Numbered from the stretch's first letter, positions 8,920-17,891 are shown. The stretch is DNA of 64,000 bases from Halorientalis salina (GCF_005049285.1 NZ_SOSC01000004.1:124001-188000), one strand, 5' to 3'. A program made the numbers and translations. The notes: generated from the sequence alone by a model not told the origin.

Positions 8920-11340
8920 ATGGACCGTGAACGGACGCGTCGCGGTGTGCTCGCCGCCCTCCTGACCGGCGGGATCGCCGGTGCCGTCGGCAGTCCCGCC
9001 CGCGGGTATCTCGACCGCTTCGCCCCGTTTAGCGGGGACGTCTGGGACACGGTCGGCGATCCCCTCCCCAGCGACGTGGAGAGTCCCTACGGGTCGGCGA
9101 CGGTGCGATACGACGACCGGGGCGTCCCGCACGTCGAGGGCGATAGCGAACGAGCGCTGTACTTCGCGGCCGGTTACGTGCAGGGTGCCGACCGCCTGTT
9201 CCAGATGGACCTCCAGCGCCGGCAACTGCGCGGCGAACTCTCGGCCGTGGTCGGCGAAGCGACGCTGCCCTCCGACCGGTTCCACGTCGCGATGGACTTC
9301 GCCGGGGCCGCCGAGGCGACCTGGCGACGCACCGAGGGGTCCGAGACCGCGGCCCTCGTCTCGGCGTACGTCGACGGGGTCAACCGTCACGTCGGCGGCT
9401 CCCGGCCGCTGCCGATGGAGTTCGACCTGCTCGACTACGAGCCCGAGCCGTGGACGCCCGCCGACGTCTTCCTGGCGGAGAAACAGATCGGGTGGACGTT
9501 GACCGGTCGGTTCCGGTCGCTCCGTCGGGAGACGGTGGCCGCGGCGCTCGGGGCCGACGCCGCCGAAACCCTGTTTCCCGAGCGCATGGACCACGACGCC
9601 GCGATCCTTCGGGATGGAGGCTCCCAGGCGGCCAGCGGTGACGGGACGCGGTCGGCGGTGGGCGACGGGTCGACGCAGACTCATCCCGAACTGACCGACT
9701 GGCTCTCGTCGTTCGAGTCGCCCGCCGGTGTCGGCTCGAACTCCTGGGTGGTGTCGGGCGAACACACGGCCTCGGGGTCGCCCATCGTCGCCAACGACCC
9801 GCACCTCTCGCTGATGGCACCGCCGGTCTGGTACGAGATGGGCCTCTCGGGACCGGACACGAACGTTCGGGGGGTCACGTTCCCGGGCGTCCCGTTCGTC
9901 GTCATCGGGGAGAACGACGCCGGTGCCTGGGGCTTTACGAACACCGGGACGGACGTCATCGATTTCTACGAGTACGAGACGCGCGACGGGGCGTACCGCT
10001 ACGGCGACGAGTGGCGGGCGTTCGATACCGAGGAGCGGACCATCGCGGTCGCCGGCGGCGAGGACCGCACCGTGACGGTCCGGAAGACGGTCCACGGGCC
10101 GATGCTCGGCATCGAGGCCGACGGAGACGAGTTACGGACGGAACTGGGCGTCGCCTGGACTGGCCTGGCCGCCACGCGAACCATCGAAGCCATCAGGGGA
10201 CTCAACCGAAGCGAGGGGCTCGCGGACGCACTCGATGCGGTCCGGAAGTTCGATCTACCGACCCAGAACTTCGTCTACGCCGACGGCGAGGGCAACACCC
10301 ACTACCGCGTTGTCGGGAAGGTACCCATCCGTCGAACCGGGACCGAACAGGTGCCCGCCGACCGCGTGTTCGACGGCTCAGCCCGCGAGGGCGAGTGGGC
10401 CGGCTACACGCCATACGACGAGACCGAGTGGGACGGCGAGGGGTTCATTCCCTTCGAGGAGATGCCGCGCGCCGACCAGCCCGACTCCCTCGGCACTGCG
10501 AACCAGCGCATCCTCGACGGCGCCGACTACCCCTATTACTTCGAGTGGCCCTACTCCGCCCCGTTTCGCGGCATCCGGCTGTGGGACCGACTCGACTCGC
10601 GAACGGCCAGTTCGGACCCGGTCGACCCCGAGTTCATGCGGGCCGTCCAGCGCGACACCTACGACGAGCGTGCCGCGCGGTTCGTCCCGGTGCTGCGGGA
10701 GGCTCGCGAGGCGGTCGACGACGACGCTGCCCGGTCGCTGCTCGACGACCTGGAGGGGTGGGACTACCGGATGGACCGCGATTCCCGGGCGGCGCTGGTC
10801 TTTGCGCGCTTCATGTCTCACTACGCCGACGAGGTCTTCGAGCCGCGACTGCAGGAGTCCCTGGGCGACCGCCGTGACCTCACGGAGTACTACGGGAACG
10901 ACTGGGTGCTGCTCACGCTCCCCGAGGACTCGGCGTGGTTCCCCGACGGCCGGGACGCCGCCATCGCGGCGGCCCTCGCGACGACGGCGACGGAACTCGA
11001 CGAGGAGGGCTGGGAGACGTACGGCGACTACAACACGACGACTATCGACCACCCCTTCGACCGCTCGTGGCTGAACTACCCTCGGTATCCGACCGACGGC
11101 TCCGCCGCGACGCTGAACAACTTCCGCAAGGCGTCCGGGTTCGGCAGCAGCTGGCGGATGGTCTGTCCGATGGACGACTCGACCCGCTCCACGGGCGCGT
11201 TCCCCGGCGGCAACGACGGCTCGGTGTTCTCCGATCACTATGCCGACCAGCTGCGGGCGTGGGCCGACGGGGAGTACAAACCGCTCCCGCTCGACGCCGG
11301 GGGCGACGTGATCGTCCGCTTCACGGAGGGCGACGAATGA
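8920..11340 (+). CDS. penicillin acylase family Ntn-hydrolase, Tat-exported
   Basis: An 806-residue precursor. The N-terminus has a twin-arginine signal (RTRRGVLAALLTGG, residues about 5-18). The family's self-cleaving site is present as G272-S273 in GVGSNSWVV, making Ser273 the expected nucleophile of the beta chain. The upstream part (about 50-240) is the alpha chain, with the family pattern YFAAGYVQGADRLFQMDLQR. Known members hydrolyse amides such as beta-lactams, acyl-homoserine lactones or N-acyl amino acids; the substrate here is open. The last codons overlap the next gene by 4 bp (ATGA), so the two are probably translated together. Confidence 0.92.
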   Translation: MDRERTRRGVLAALLTGGIAGAVGSPARGYLDRFAPFSGDVWDTVGDPLPSDVESPYGSATVRYDDRGVPHVEGDSERALYFAAGYVQGADRLFQMDLQRRQLRGELSAVVGEATLPSDRFHVAMDFAGAAEATWRRTEGSETAALVSAYVDGVNRHVGGSRPLPMEFDLLDYEPEPWTPADVFLAEKQIGWTLTGRFRSLRRETVAAALGADAAETLFPERMDHDAAILRDGGSQAASGDGTRSAVGDGSTQTHPELTDWLSSFESPAGVGSNSWVVSGEHTASGSPIVANDPHLSLMAPPVWYEMGLSGPDTNVRGVTFPGVPFVVIGENDAGAWGFTNTGTDVIDFYEYETRDGAYRYGDEWRAFDTEERTIAVAGGEDRTVTVRKTVHGPMLGIEADGDELRTELGVAWTGLAATRTIEAIRGLNRSEGLADALDAVRKFDLPTQNFVYADGEGNTHYRVVGKVPIRRTGTEQVPADRVFDGSAREGEWAGYTPYDETEWDGEGFIPFEEMPRADQPDSLGTANQRILDGADYPYYFEWPYSAPFRGIRLWDRLDSRTASSDPVDPEFMRAVQRDTYDERAARFVPVLREAREAVDDDAARSLLDDLEGWDYRMDRDSRAALVFARFMSHYADEVFEPRLQESLGDRRDLTEYYGNDWVLLTLPEDSAWFPDGRDAAIAAALATTATELDEEGWETYGDYNTTTIDHPFDRSWLNYPRYPTDGSAATLNNFRKASGFGSSWRMVCPMDDSTRSTGAFPGGNDGSVFSDHYADQLRAWADGEYKPLPLDAGGDVIVRFTEGDE

Positions 11341-11687
11341 GCGACGGACCCGGGGTTGGCGCACGTCTGGAGGGCCTCCGGGCGGACCGGTTCAGGCGAC
11401 GGCTCGCGACCGCAGGGGCCGTTGTCGTCGGGCTCGCGACGGTCTGGCTGCACTGGGCCGGCCTCGTCGTCGGCGGGGCGCTCGTCGCGTTCGTCCAGCC
11501 GACGGTCCGGCGGGGACTCGTCGCCGGCGTCGGCTTCGGCGTCCTCGCGTGGCTCGCCTTCGCCGGCTGGCTCGCCTCGGCGGGGTCGCTCGACCTGTAT
11601 CTCGGCATGGGGCAGGTGTTCGCGGTCAGCACTGCGATCACGCTGGCCGGGAGTCTCCTCGGTGCGCTCGCCCGCGGCGTGCGCTGA
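11337..11687 (+). CDS. small membrane protein coupled to the acylase gene
   Basis: A 116-residue protein starting at the ATG that overlaps the acylase stop codon. After a short basic N-terminus (ADRFRRRLA) there are three to four hydrophobic helices, about residues 24-45, 50-75 and 82-112. No motif points to a reaction. The tight coupling suggests a role connected with the exported acylase or simple operon carriage. Confidence 0.7.
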   Translation: MSDGPGVGARLEGLRADRFRRRLATAGAVVVGLATVWLHWAGLVVGGALVAFVQPTVRRGLVAGVGFGVLAWLAFAGWLASAGSLDLYLGMGQVFAVSTAITLAGSLLGALARGVR

Positions 11688-11760
11688 CCGCGAGCCCCGC
11701 CAGTCCCGCTGCTATCATGTATCACTACGGCTATAAGACGGTTCGCGACCTACGAGGTGT

Positions 11761-12096
11761 ATGGTATTCGAGAACGTGACGCTGTTCGAGGTACACGTCG
11801 ACGGGACTGAACTGGATGCGTTCTTCGGTGGTGGCGAGGACGTCGAGGGCGACGCGGTGCTGGCCGAAACGGACGGGACTGGCGTCGACGACGCGACCGA
11901 GGTCGCCGAGGGGAAACCGGGCGCGAGTCGGAAGCGACGGTACGTGGCCGTCCTCGGCCTGGCCGTCGTCGGGGGCGTCGCGGCACGTCGACTCCGCCGC
12001 CGTCGCGCTGGTCGCGCGGTCGGCGTCGATGTCGAAGCGGCCGAGTCCGACGGGACCGGCGGTGCCGTCGCACCCGGGGAAGCGGTCGAACAGTAA
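11761..12096 (+). CDS. uncharacterised acidic protein with one membrane helix
   Basis: A 111-residue protein. Residues 1-55 are acidic and Gly-rich, residues about 61-77 form a hydrophobic helix (YVAVLGLAVVGGVAARR), followed by a strong basic stop-transfer patch (RRLRRRRAGR) and an acidic tail. A TATA-like GGCTATAAGAC lies about 27 nt before the ATG, implying a leaderless transcript. I do not recognise the family. Confidence 0.65.
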   Translation: MVFENVTLFEVHVDGTELDAFFGGGEDVEGDAVLAETDGTGVDDATEVAEGKPGASRKRRYVAVLGLAVVGGVAARRLRRRRAGRAVGVDVEAAESDGTGGAVAPGEAVEQ

Positions 12097-12256
12097 TCGA
12101 CACGTCCTCGACCCCTTCGTTTCCGCTCGAAACGCCGACCCTTCTCCGACTTTCACCTTAGCTGACACCCTGTTTCGGGCGGGCGTATCGGGCGACCCTT
12201 TTTACCGAGCGGTCCCCAGGTATCCGTAGGCGCTGGCCTGGGGTGACACTGAATCG

Positions 12257-12919
12257 ATGTCGGATATCAGCTTTCGTCGTGCGACGCCGGCCGACGCGGG
12301 GGAGATCCTGGGGATCAAGCGGACGGCCATCGAGGAGTTGGAACACTGGCAGTACAGCCCCGAGCAGATTCAGGCGTGGGCACCCAAGGAGAGTTATCGC
12401 GACACGTTCGAGCAGGCCATCGACGACGAGCAGTTCGTCGTCCACGTCGCCGAGGCCGCCGGGACCATCGTCGGCTACGGGGCGTTGAACGTCCCCAGCG
12501 AGCGCATCGACGCGGTGTACGTCCACCCGGACCACCACGGCAACGGCATCGCGACGGTGCTGGTCAAACACCTGGAACTGTCCGCCGAGTTCCAGGGTGT
12601 CCTCGAACTCGACATCATGGCGGCGCGAAACGCCGTCCCGTTCTACAGGTCCGTCGGCTACTGGCGACTCGACGCCGAGGTGACGACCATCGACGACGTC
12701 GACCTCGAATTCGTCCGGATGCGCAAACGACTCGACGAGACCGACCCCGACGAGTGGTTCGACGCCGACTTCGCGGACCTCCCCGCCGAACCGGCGGCGT
12801 GGGTCGACACCGACGCCGGCGAGGACGGTGAATCGTTCGATACGGAGGCCGCCGACGAGGGCGAGGGGTGGTTCACCGCCAAAGCCGTCAGCGACCCCGA
12901 CGAGTGGTTCGGGAACTGA
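12257..12919 (+). CDS. GNAT family N-acetyltransferase with acidic tail
   Basis: A 220-residue protein. Residues 1-150 form a GNAT fold, with the acetyl-CoA pyrophosphate loop HHGNGIA near residue 97 after VYVHPD and a NAVPFYRSVGY segment near 126. It would acetylate an amine on a small molecule or protein. The C-terminal 60 residues are unusual: very acidic, with DPDEWF occurring near residue 158 and again as the last residues, suggesting a duplicated tail motif. Confidence 0.88.
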   Translation: MSDISFRRATPADAGEILGIKRTAIEELEHWQYSPEQIQAWAPKESYRDTFEQAIDDEQFVVHVAEAAGTIVGYGALNVPSERIDAVYVHPDHHGNGIATVLVKHLELSAEFQGVLELDIMAARNAVPFYRSVGYWRLDAEVTTIDDVDLEFVRMRKRLDETDPDEWFDADFADLPAEPAAWVDTDAGEDGESFDTEAADEGEGWFTAKAVSDPDEWFGN

Positions 12920-12957
12920 CCGGCGGGTCGGCGGTCGCCGTGAGACGCTTGGACTCC

Positions 12958-13236
12958 CTACTCGTCTCGAAGCACTGCGGCGATCGCTTCGAGTTCTGCC
13001 TTGCGGAACGGTCGTTGGGCGTCGGCCGGGTCGTCGTGCTCCCGTTCGTCGATCTTCCAGAGGATTCCCGCCCGCATCTGCGGTTTCGGGGGCAGGGTCT
13101 GGTGATCGATGTCGTACTCGACGGCGTCACAGATGGCGGCGAGGGCCTCCTTCGTGAAGGCGGTCGATTCGACGCGCTCGTATCGCCCCACGGCCTCACG
13201 TATCTCGTTGCGGAGGTCGTCGACCGTCGGCGTCAT
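12958..13236 (-). CDS. conserved haloarchaeal 92-residue protein
   Basis: Begins MTPTVDDLRNEIREAVGRY and is predicted mostly helical, with a central HQTLPPKPQMRAGIL segment. Its ATG overlaps the stop of the upstream nuclease gene by 4 bp, so the pair forms one transcription and translation unit. The coupling suggests a partner or accessory of the RNase H-like protein; no family function is known to me. Confidence 0.7.
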   Translation of the reverse strand: MTPTVDDLRNEIREAVGRYERVESTAFTKEALAAICDAVEYDIDHQTLPPKPQMRAGILWKIDEREHDDPADAQRPFRKAELEAIAAVLRDE

Positions 13237-13988
13237 GGTTCGGTCCCCGCGACCGGTTCGAAGACGTCGGCGTGCAGGCGGTCGACGACGGTCTCCGAGA
13301 GGTCCTTGAGGTTGACCGCGTCCTCGCGGTTGTAGGAGACGAGCGTCTCCAGGGAGCCGTCTTGCCCGCGCTCGTGTTCGCGCCAGAGCCGCACCGCGTC
13401 CCGGCCGGAGATGTCCGGACGGTCGCGCTCGATGCCGATGTCCTGTTCGATCTGTTTGAGGCCCCCGGAGAGGCCCAGTTGCTTGCAGGGGTACATCAGA
13501 TCGAGATGCGGGTGATCGAGCGAGAGGTCGAAGGAAGTCTCCAGGAAGGGCACGTCGAAGCGCGCGCCGTTGAAGGTCACGAGGAGGTCGGCGTCGGCGA
13601 ACATCGCCCGGAGGTTCGCCGCCGAGAGGTCGTCGCCGCGGACGAGCGTCGTGGTCTCGCCGGCCTGGTGGGCGCTGACGGTCGTCACCGTATCGCGGTG
13701 TTCGTCCAGCCCCGTGGTCTCGATGTCGAAAAAGCAGGCGCTCTCGCGGAAGTTCTCGTAGAGCCGCCAGCGCTCGCCCGAGGGGAACGCCTCGTCGAAG
13801 TAGCGAGCGTCGTCGGCGGCGAGACGGTCCCGCGCGGTGTCGATGAACGACTCGATGCGGTCGGCCGTCTTGGTTCCGACTGCCCGGCCCTCGAACTCGT
13901 CCCAGTGGGTCACGCCCGACTCCCAGAGCGTCCGCTCGGTCTTTTCTCCCACGCCCCGAACCGGGATGAAACTGTTCTCGATGCGCAC
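13233..13988 (-). CDS. RNase H-like 3'-5' exonuclease (YprB type)
   Basis: A 251-residue protein. An N-terminal part (about residues 1-50, VRGVGEKTERTLWESGVTHW) looks like a helix-hairpin-helix. It is followed by a DEDD-type nuclease core with Asp/Glu in FDIETTGLD (near residue 89), Asp in FNGARFDVPFL, and the third motif YNREDAVNL near the end. This matches the YprB ribonuclease H-like family of predicted DNA/RNA exonucleases. It is the first gene of a two-gene unit. Confidence 0.88.
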   Translation of the reverse strand: MRIENSFIPVRGVGEKTERTLWESGVTHWDEFEGRAVGTKTADRIESFIDTARDRLAADDARYFDEAFPSGERWRLYENFRESACFFDIETTGLDEHRDTVTTVSAHQAGETTTLVRGDDLSAANLRAMFADADLLVTFNGARFDVPFLETSFDLSLDHPHLDLMYPCKQLGLSGGLKQIEQDIGIERDRPDISGRDAVRLWREHERGQDGSLETLVSYNREDAVNLKDLSETVVDRLHADVFEPVAGTEP

Positions 13989-14273
13989 AGTGGGACTCGG
14001 GCGGCCGCTCCTCTAAAGCGTATCGTTGCCGCGGGCAAAAACCGAGAGTGAGATGGCAGCCGGATTCGGGGGGTGGGGGGTGGGTGAATCCGCTGCCAGT
14101 CACGGACCACCGCCAAATGGGGTGACTGACGCATCCGAGTGGTCGCGGTACCGATACCGTCCGTGACGTGATAAACTTGGGTCGACAGACAAAAGGTTGT
14201 TCCGGTTCGGGGTGGCGCGACCGCAGCGGCGGTCGGGACAACTGGTTTGGCCCTGCCGGCCCCAGTTCCGGGT
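13989..14273. other. intergenic region between divergent genes
   Basis: It separates the RNase H-like gene from the Usp gene. It contains the G-rich hairpin listed at 14054-14098. A TATA-like GTGATAAACTT lies near 14167 but is far from the Usp start, so the Usp leader may be long. No open frame of note. Confidence 0.5.
14054..14098. other. hairpin with G-quadruplex-type loop
   Basis: Arms TGGCAGC-C-GGATTC (14054-14067) and GAATCC-GCTGCCA (14086-14098) pair over 13 bp with one bulged C. The loop, GGGGGGTGGGGGGTGGGT, has three to four usable G-runs. The element lies between divergent genes, so it is not a simple terminator. It may be a protein-binding or structural DNA site. Confidence 0.6.
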
Positions 14274-14654
14274 ATGACCACGTATCTCGTCGCAACGGCG
14301 TCGGTCCACACCACGGCGGCGGCCTGTGACTACCTGGGCGAGCGGGTCACGCCCGACGACACCGTGTTCGTCGTCAGCGTCAGCGAGGATGGGATGGAAG
14401 CGCGTGATGCGGGCGACGCGACGAACGTCGCGCGCACGCGGCTGGTCGAACCAACAGTCGAGACCATCACCGCAGAGGGCCGACCGAGCGACGTGGTCCA
14501 GGACCTCGTCGCCGAGCGCGGCGTCGACGTGGTCCTCATCGGGCCACGTCGGGGCGACCCCGACGCCGCGCCGGGGCTTGGTGGGACCGCCGCGGACCTG
14601 CTCGTGAGTCTGGACGTCCCGGTGGTCGTGGTGCCGCTGCCGGACCTCGACTGA
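14274..14654 (+). CDS. universal stress protein (UspA) family
   Basis: A 126-residue protein from the ATG at 14274; an upstream in-frame ATG at 14247 adds nine residues of no family character. The alpha/beta Usp pattern is visible: opening strand MTTYLVATAS, central VDVVLIGPRRGD, and closing LLVSLDVPVVVVPL. The usual ATP-loop G-x2-G-x9-G-S/T is not intact (GPRRGDPDAAPGLGG), so nucleotide binding is uncertain. Confidence 0.8.
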   Translation: MTTYLVATASVHTTAAACDYLGERVTPDDTVFVVSVSEDGMEARDAGDATNVARTRLVEPTVETITAEGRPSDVVQDLVAERGVDVVLIGPRRGDPDAAPGLGGTAADLLVSLDVPVVVVPLPDLD

Positions 14655-14704
14655 GGGGTTTCGAGTGCCGTACGCTTAACACGGAGGACGATGGAGTGGG
14701 GGGT

Positions 14705-16276
14705 ATGTCGGGGTCAGAGCTGGCAGCGCGGGTGACGTCGGTCCTGGACGTCGACGCCGAGGCGTTCCAGGCCGAAGCCGAGCGCGAGGCCGAGGAACTC
14801 AAAGCCGAGGTCGTCGACGGCACGTTCGACAACGCCCAGTCGATCATCGGACTGGAACAGGAGCTGTACGCCGTCGACGACCGGACGGACGCGCTGATGC
14901 GCGTGCCGCGCCGGCTGCTCGACCGCATCGGGTTCGAGAAGGAACTCGGCCTGCACAACGCCGAGATCCAGACCTCACCGGTCCCCCTGTCGGCGTACGG
15001 CCTGAAAGCACAGGAGGCGGAACTGCGCGCCCACATCGACGCCGCCGAACAGGCGGTCCAGCGCGAGGGTATCCAGCTGGTCAGCGACGGGCTCTGGACG
15101 GTCCCGCCGCTGGGCGAGACGGCGACGGACTACCTCTGTGGCAACATCGAGGCCGACGGGATCCCCGCGAGTGAGGCGAGCGGGGGCTCGAAAGACGAGC
15201 GAAGCGAGTCTTTCGGTGTTCGTGTTGCGACCAACATGAGTGACAGCGTCCGCTACCACGCGATGGCCAACACCGATTACCCCTCGGGGCTGCGCGTCGA
15301 CGCCCCACACGTCACGCTCGAAGCCGAGACGGTGATGCCCGAGAGCCTCATCACCTCGATCCAGCCCCACTACCAGGTCCCCCACGCGCCGGACCTGCCC
15401 GAACACTTCACCTACGCGCTGCGGGTGGCGGGGCCGCTGGCGGCGCTCGGTGCCAACTCCCCGTTTTTCCCGCCCCAGATGTACGACGACGTACCGGCGG
15501 GCCAGATCCTCGCCGACGCCTGGATGGAACACCGCATCACCGTCTTCGAGGACGTGCTCAATCCACAGACCGGGGACGGCGACCCGAAGGTGTGTTTCCC
15601 GCCGGACTTCGAGACCGTCGAGGACGCCATCGACGACATCGCGGCCGACCGGACCATCGTCCCGATGGACATCCCGGAGGGCCAGCGCTTCGACGACCGC
15701 TTCCGGCACTTCCGGCACAAACACGGCAGCTACTGGCGGTGGGTCCGACCGGTGTTCGACGGCCCCAGTCGCTCGTCGGCCAACGCCCGCATCGAGTTCC
15801 GCCCGCTCTCGGCCCAGCCGACGGTCCGCGACGCCGTCGCGTTCCAGGCCGTCTTCGCCGGCCTGATGGAGAGTCTGCCCCGCCGCGAGCACCCGGTCAA
15901 GCGCCTGGACTGGCAGACCGCGAAGGCCAACTTCTACGCCGCCGTCTGTGACGGGCTCGACGCCGAGTTCACCTGGATCAACGCCGATTCCCAGCGGACC
16001 CAGTCGGTCGACGAGATGTACGGCGAACTGTTCGAGTACGCCCGCGACGGCCTGGAACTGGCCGGCCTCTCGACCGAGGAGGCCCACGAGTACATCCGCC
16101 CGCTCCGCGAGCGCGCCGACCGCCGGACCACGCCCGCCCGCTGGAAACACGATCACGTCAGCGAGGCCGTCGAAGCGGGCACGCCCCTGACGGAGGCCAT
16201 CTGGGGCATGCAGGCCGAGTACGTCCAGCGGCAGGACGAGACACTCGTCGAGGGCTCCTTTGCGGACTGGCTATGA
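14705..16276 (+). CDS. glutamate-cysteine ligase (GCS2)-like enzyme
   Basis: A 523-residue protein from the ATG at 14705. Features shared with the GCS2/carboxylate-amine ligase fold are GLEQELYAVDD near residue 47 and the second acidic motif NAEIQTSPVPL near residue 86, where Glu residues would bind Mg-ATP. Gamma-glutamylcysteine is the main thiol of haloarchaea, so a ligase is plausible, but this is longer than the roughly 360-residue GshA I would expect and may be a paralogue with another substrate. An in-frame palindrome (15189-15215) inserts about nine residues rich in S, K, D and E. The stop overlaps the next gene by 4 bp. Confidence 0.65.
   Translation: MSGSELAARVTSVLDVDAEAFQAEAEREAEELKAEVVDGTFDNAQSIIGLEQELYAVDDRTDALMRVPRRLLDRIGFEKELGLHNAEIQTSPVPLSAYGLKAQEAELRAHIDAAEQAVQREGIQLVSDGLWTVPPLGETATDYLCGNIEADGIPASEASGGSKDERSESFGVRVATNMSDSVRYHAMANTDYPSGLRVDAPHVTLEAETVMPESLITSIQPHYQVPHAPDLPEHFTYALRVAGPLAALGANSPFFPPQMYDDVPAGQILADAWMEHRITVFEDVLNPQTGDGDPKVCFPPDFETVEDAIDDIAADRTIVPMDIPEGQRFDDRFRHFRHKHGSYWRWVRPVFDGPSRSSANARIEFRPLSAQPTVRDAVAFQAVFAGLMESLPRREHPVKRLDWQTAKANFYAAVCDGLDAEFTWINADSQRTQSVDEMYGELFEYARDGLELAGLSTEEAHEYIRPLRERADRRTTPARWKHDHVSEAVEAGTPLTEAIWGMQAEYVQRQDETLVEGSFADWL
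15189..15215. repeat. in-frame palindrome with GAGCGAAGCGA centre
   Basis: Perfect 8-bp arms CGAAAGAC and GTCTTTCG flank GAGCGAAGCGA (15197-15207). The 27-bp unit lies inside the GCS2-like gene and adds exactly nine codons without shifting the frame. Confidence 0.65.
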
Positions 16277-16515
16277 ATCCGCTCTATCTCCGACTGTGTG
16301 CCCTCGGGTCCGCGCTCGCCGGCATCGCACACCTGCTGGTTCCCACGCTGTTGCTGGATCTGGCCAGCATGGGCTACGATCGCGTGCTGGCGGTCGACTT
16401 CGAACCCCGCGAGAACGCGACTGCGCGCGTGCGACTCCTCGGCGTCGCGTTTGTCCTCGCCGCACTCGTCCTTCGCAGGCTGGCACGTGCTGTGGACGAT
16501 GGGTCGGCGAGTTAG
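16273..16515 (+). CDS. small two-helix membrane protein
   Basis: An 80-residue protein translated from the ATG that overlaps the upstream stop (ATGA). Two hydrophobic stretches, about residues 8-32 and 53-70, are separated by a charged loop (DFEPRENATARVR). It also overlaps the convergent LOG gene by 4 bp at its 3' end. No family recognised. Confidence 0.65.
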   Translation: MNPLYLRLCALGSALAGIAHLLVPTLLLDLASMGYDRVLAVDFEPRENATARVRLLGVAFVLAALVLRRLARAVDDGSAS

Positions 16516-16955
16516 TCGACCGCTCGCTCGACGTAGTCGACGGCCTCGACGGGCGTCTCGACCGGTTCGACGCCCGGGACGTCGTGGGTACCGATCCCCG
16601 CGACTGGGCGGCCGAAATCCAGGGCGTGGCCGATCTCCGAGAGCGTCCCCGTCGACCCGTCGATGGCGACGACGGCGTCGCCGTTCAGGACCACCTGGAC
16701 GTTCCGGGCGTTGCCCATGTCAGTCGCGATGGCTGTCTGGACGTGGTCGTTGGCCGCCTCGCGGTCCGGCCCCGGCAGGATGCCGACGGTGTGGCCGCCC
16801 GCCTCGCAGGCACCCTCACAGGAGGCTGCCATCACGCCACCGAGGCCACCACAGACGACGGTATGGCCCCGCTCGCCGAGTTCCCGGCCGACGGCGACGG
16901 CTGTCTCGTAGGTCTCCTCGTCCACGCGGCTGCCGCCGATGACGCTCACGCGCAT
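16512..16955 (-). CDS. LOG-like protein, TIGR00725 type
   Basis: A 147-residue Rossmann-fold protein; the ATG at 16955 (MRVSVIGGSR) is the family-like start. Conserved segments are the opening VSVIGGS, CGGLGGVMAASCEGA (residues about 36-50) and a Gly-rich segment with DGSTGTLSEIG. The PGGxGTxxE phosphate site of true cytokinin-activating LOG enzymes appears here as DGSTGTLSE. The biochemical role of the TIGR00725 branch is unknown; a nucleotide or nucleoside-phosphate ligand is likely. Confidence 0.85.
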   Translation of the reverse strand: MRVSVIGGSRVDEETYETAVAVGRELGERGHTVVCGGLGGVMAASCEGACEAGGHTVGILPGPDREAANDHVQTAIATDMGNARNVQVVLNGDAVVAIDGSTGTLSEIGHALDFGRPVAGIGTHDVPGVEPVETPVEAVDYVERAVD

Positions 16956-17032
16956 ACTCGCGAGTCTCCTCTCCAGGTCCCTAAACCGCACCGACACGCG
17001 CCGGGCGTGACGACCCGTCCCGGGTCAGCGGG

Positions 17033-17773
17033 TTACCACTCCATGCCGCCGTTGACCGGGACGATCTGGCCGGTCATGTAACTGGAGTCCTCGCTGGCGA
17101 CGAACCGTACGATGCCCGCGATGTCCTCGACCGTCGCGAACCGGTTGAGCGGGATGCGGTCGAGGATCTTCTGCTGGACGCGGTCGGACACCTCTTCTAA
17201 CATGTCCGTCTCGACGAAACCCGGCGCGACGCAGTTGGCCGTCGACCCCGTACTGGCCAGTTCCAGCGCCAGGGTTCGGGTGAAGCCGAACAGCCCCGAC
17301 TTCGTCGTCGCGTAGTTGGCCTGGCCGTAGTTGCCCTGCTGGCCGACGACCGAGGAAATGTTGATGAGCCGGCCCTCCTCGGCCGCCTTGATGTCGTCGA
17401 ACAGGCAGTGCGTGCAGTTGAACACGCCGCCGAGGTTCACGTCGATGACTCGATCCCAGTCCTCCCGGGTCATGTTCTCGAAGGTTCGGTCGATGGTGAT
17501 CCCGGCGTTGTTCACCAGCACGTCGACCGAGCCGAACGCGTCGTGGATCTCCCCGCACATCGCCTCGACTTCGTCGTAGTCCGCGACGTTCCCCTGAACC
17601 GCGATCGCCGACCCGCCCTCGCGCTCGATTTCGTCGACGACCTCCCCGGCCGCCGCCTCCGACGACCGGTAGTTGACGGCCACGTTCGCCCCGTGACGCC
17701 CCAGTTCTTCGGCGATACCGCGGCCGATGCCACGCGAGCTACCCGTGACCACGCAGGTCTGGTCGGAAAGCAT
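17033..17773 (-). CDS. phaB: acetoacetyl-CoA reductase / 3-oxoacyl reductase, PhaB-like
   Basis: A 246-residue classical SDR with TGSSRGIG at residues about 10-17, NNAG near 88, the catalytic Ser in NISSVVGQQG, and Tyr/Lys in YATTK near 155. The GQQGNYGQANYA segment is typical of PhaB/FabG reductases. It would reduce acetoacetyl-CoA to (R)-3-hydroxybutyryl-CoA, the monomer polymerised by the neighbouring PhaEC synthase. It lies 118 nt downstream of phaC on the same strand and may have its own promoter in that gap. FabG activity is the alternative; the location favours PHA supply. Confidence 0.82.
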   Translation of the reverse strand: MLSDQTCVVTGSSRGIGRGIAEELGRHGANVAVNYRSSEAAAGEVVDEIEREGGSAIAVQGNVADYDEVEAMCGEIHDAFGSVDVLVNNAGITIDRTFENMTREDWDRVIDVNLGGVFNCTHCLFDDIKAAEEGRLINISSVVGQQGNYGQANYATTKSGLFGFTRTLALELASTGSTANCVAPGFVETDMLEEVSDRVQQKILDRIPLNRFATVEDIAGIVRFVASEDSSYMTGQIVPVNGGMEW

Positions 17774-17891
17774 ACCCACCTGTTCGACGGCTGGCGGGAA
17801 AAGAATATCTGCGACGTGAACCCGGACTCGTCCGCTGTATCCTTCGTAGGAAAAATACGGTCGGAAAGCGAAGTCGGCCTGCCGGACTCGC

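Noticed and set aside
5308-10095. A 1595-codon open frame on the minus strand across leuS and the acylase gene
   Set aside because: It is the antisense shadow of two clear plus-strand genes in GC-rich DNA; the translation is low in complexity and matches nothing.
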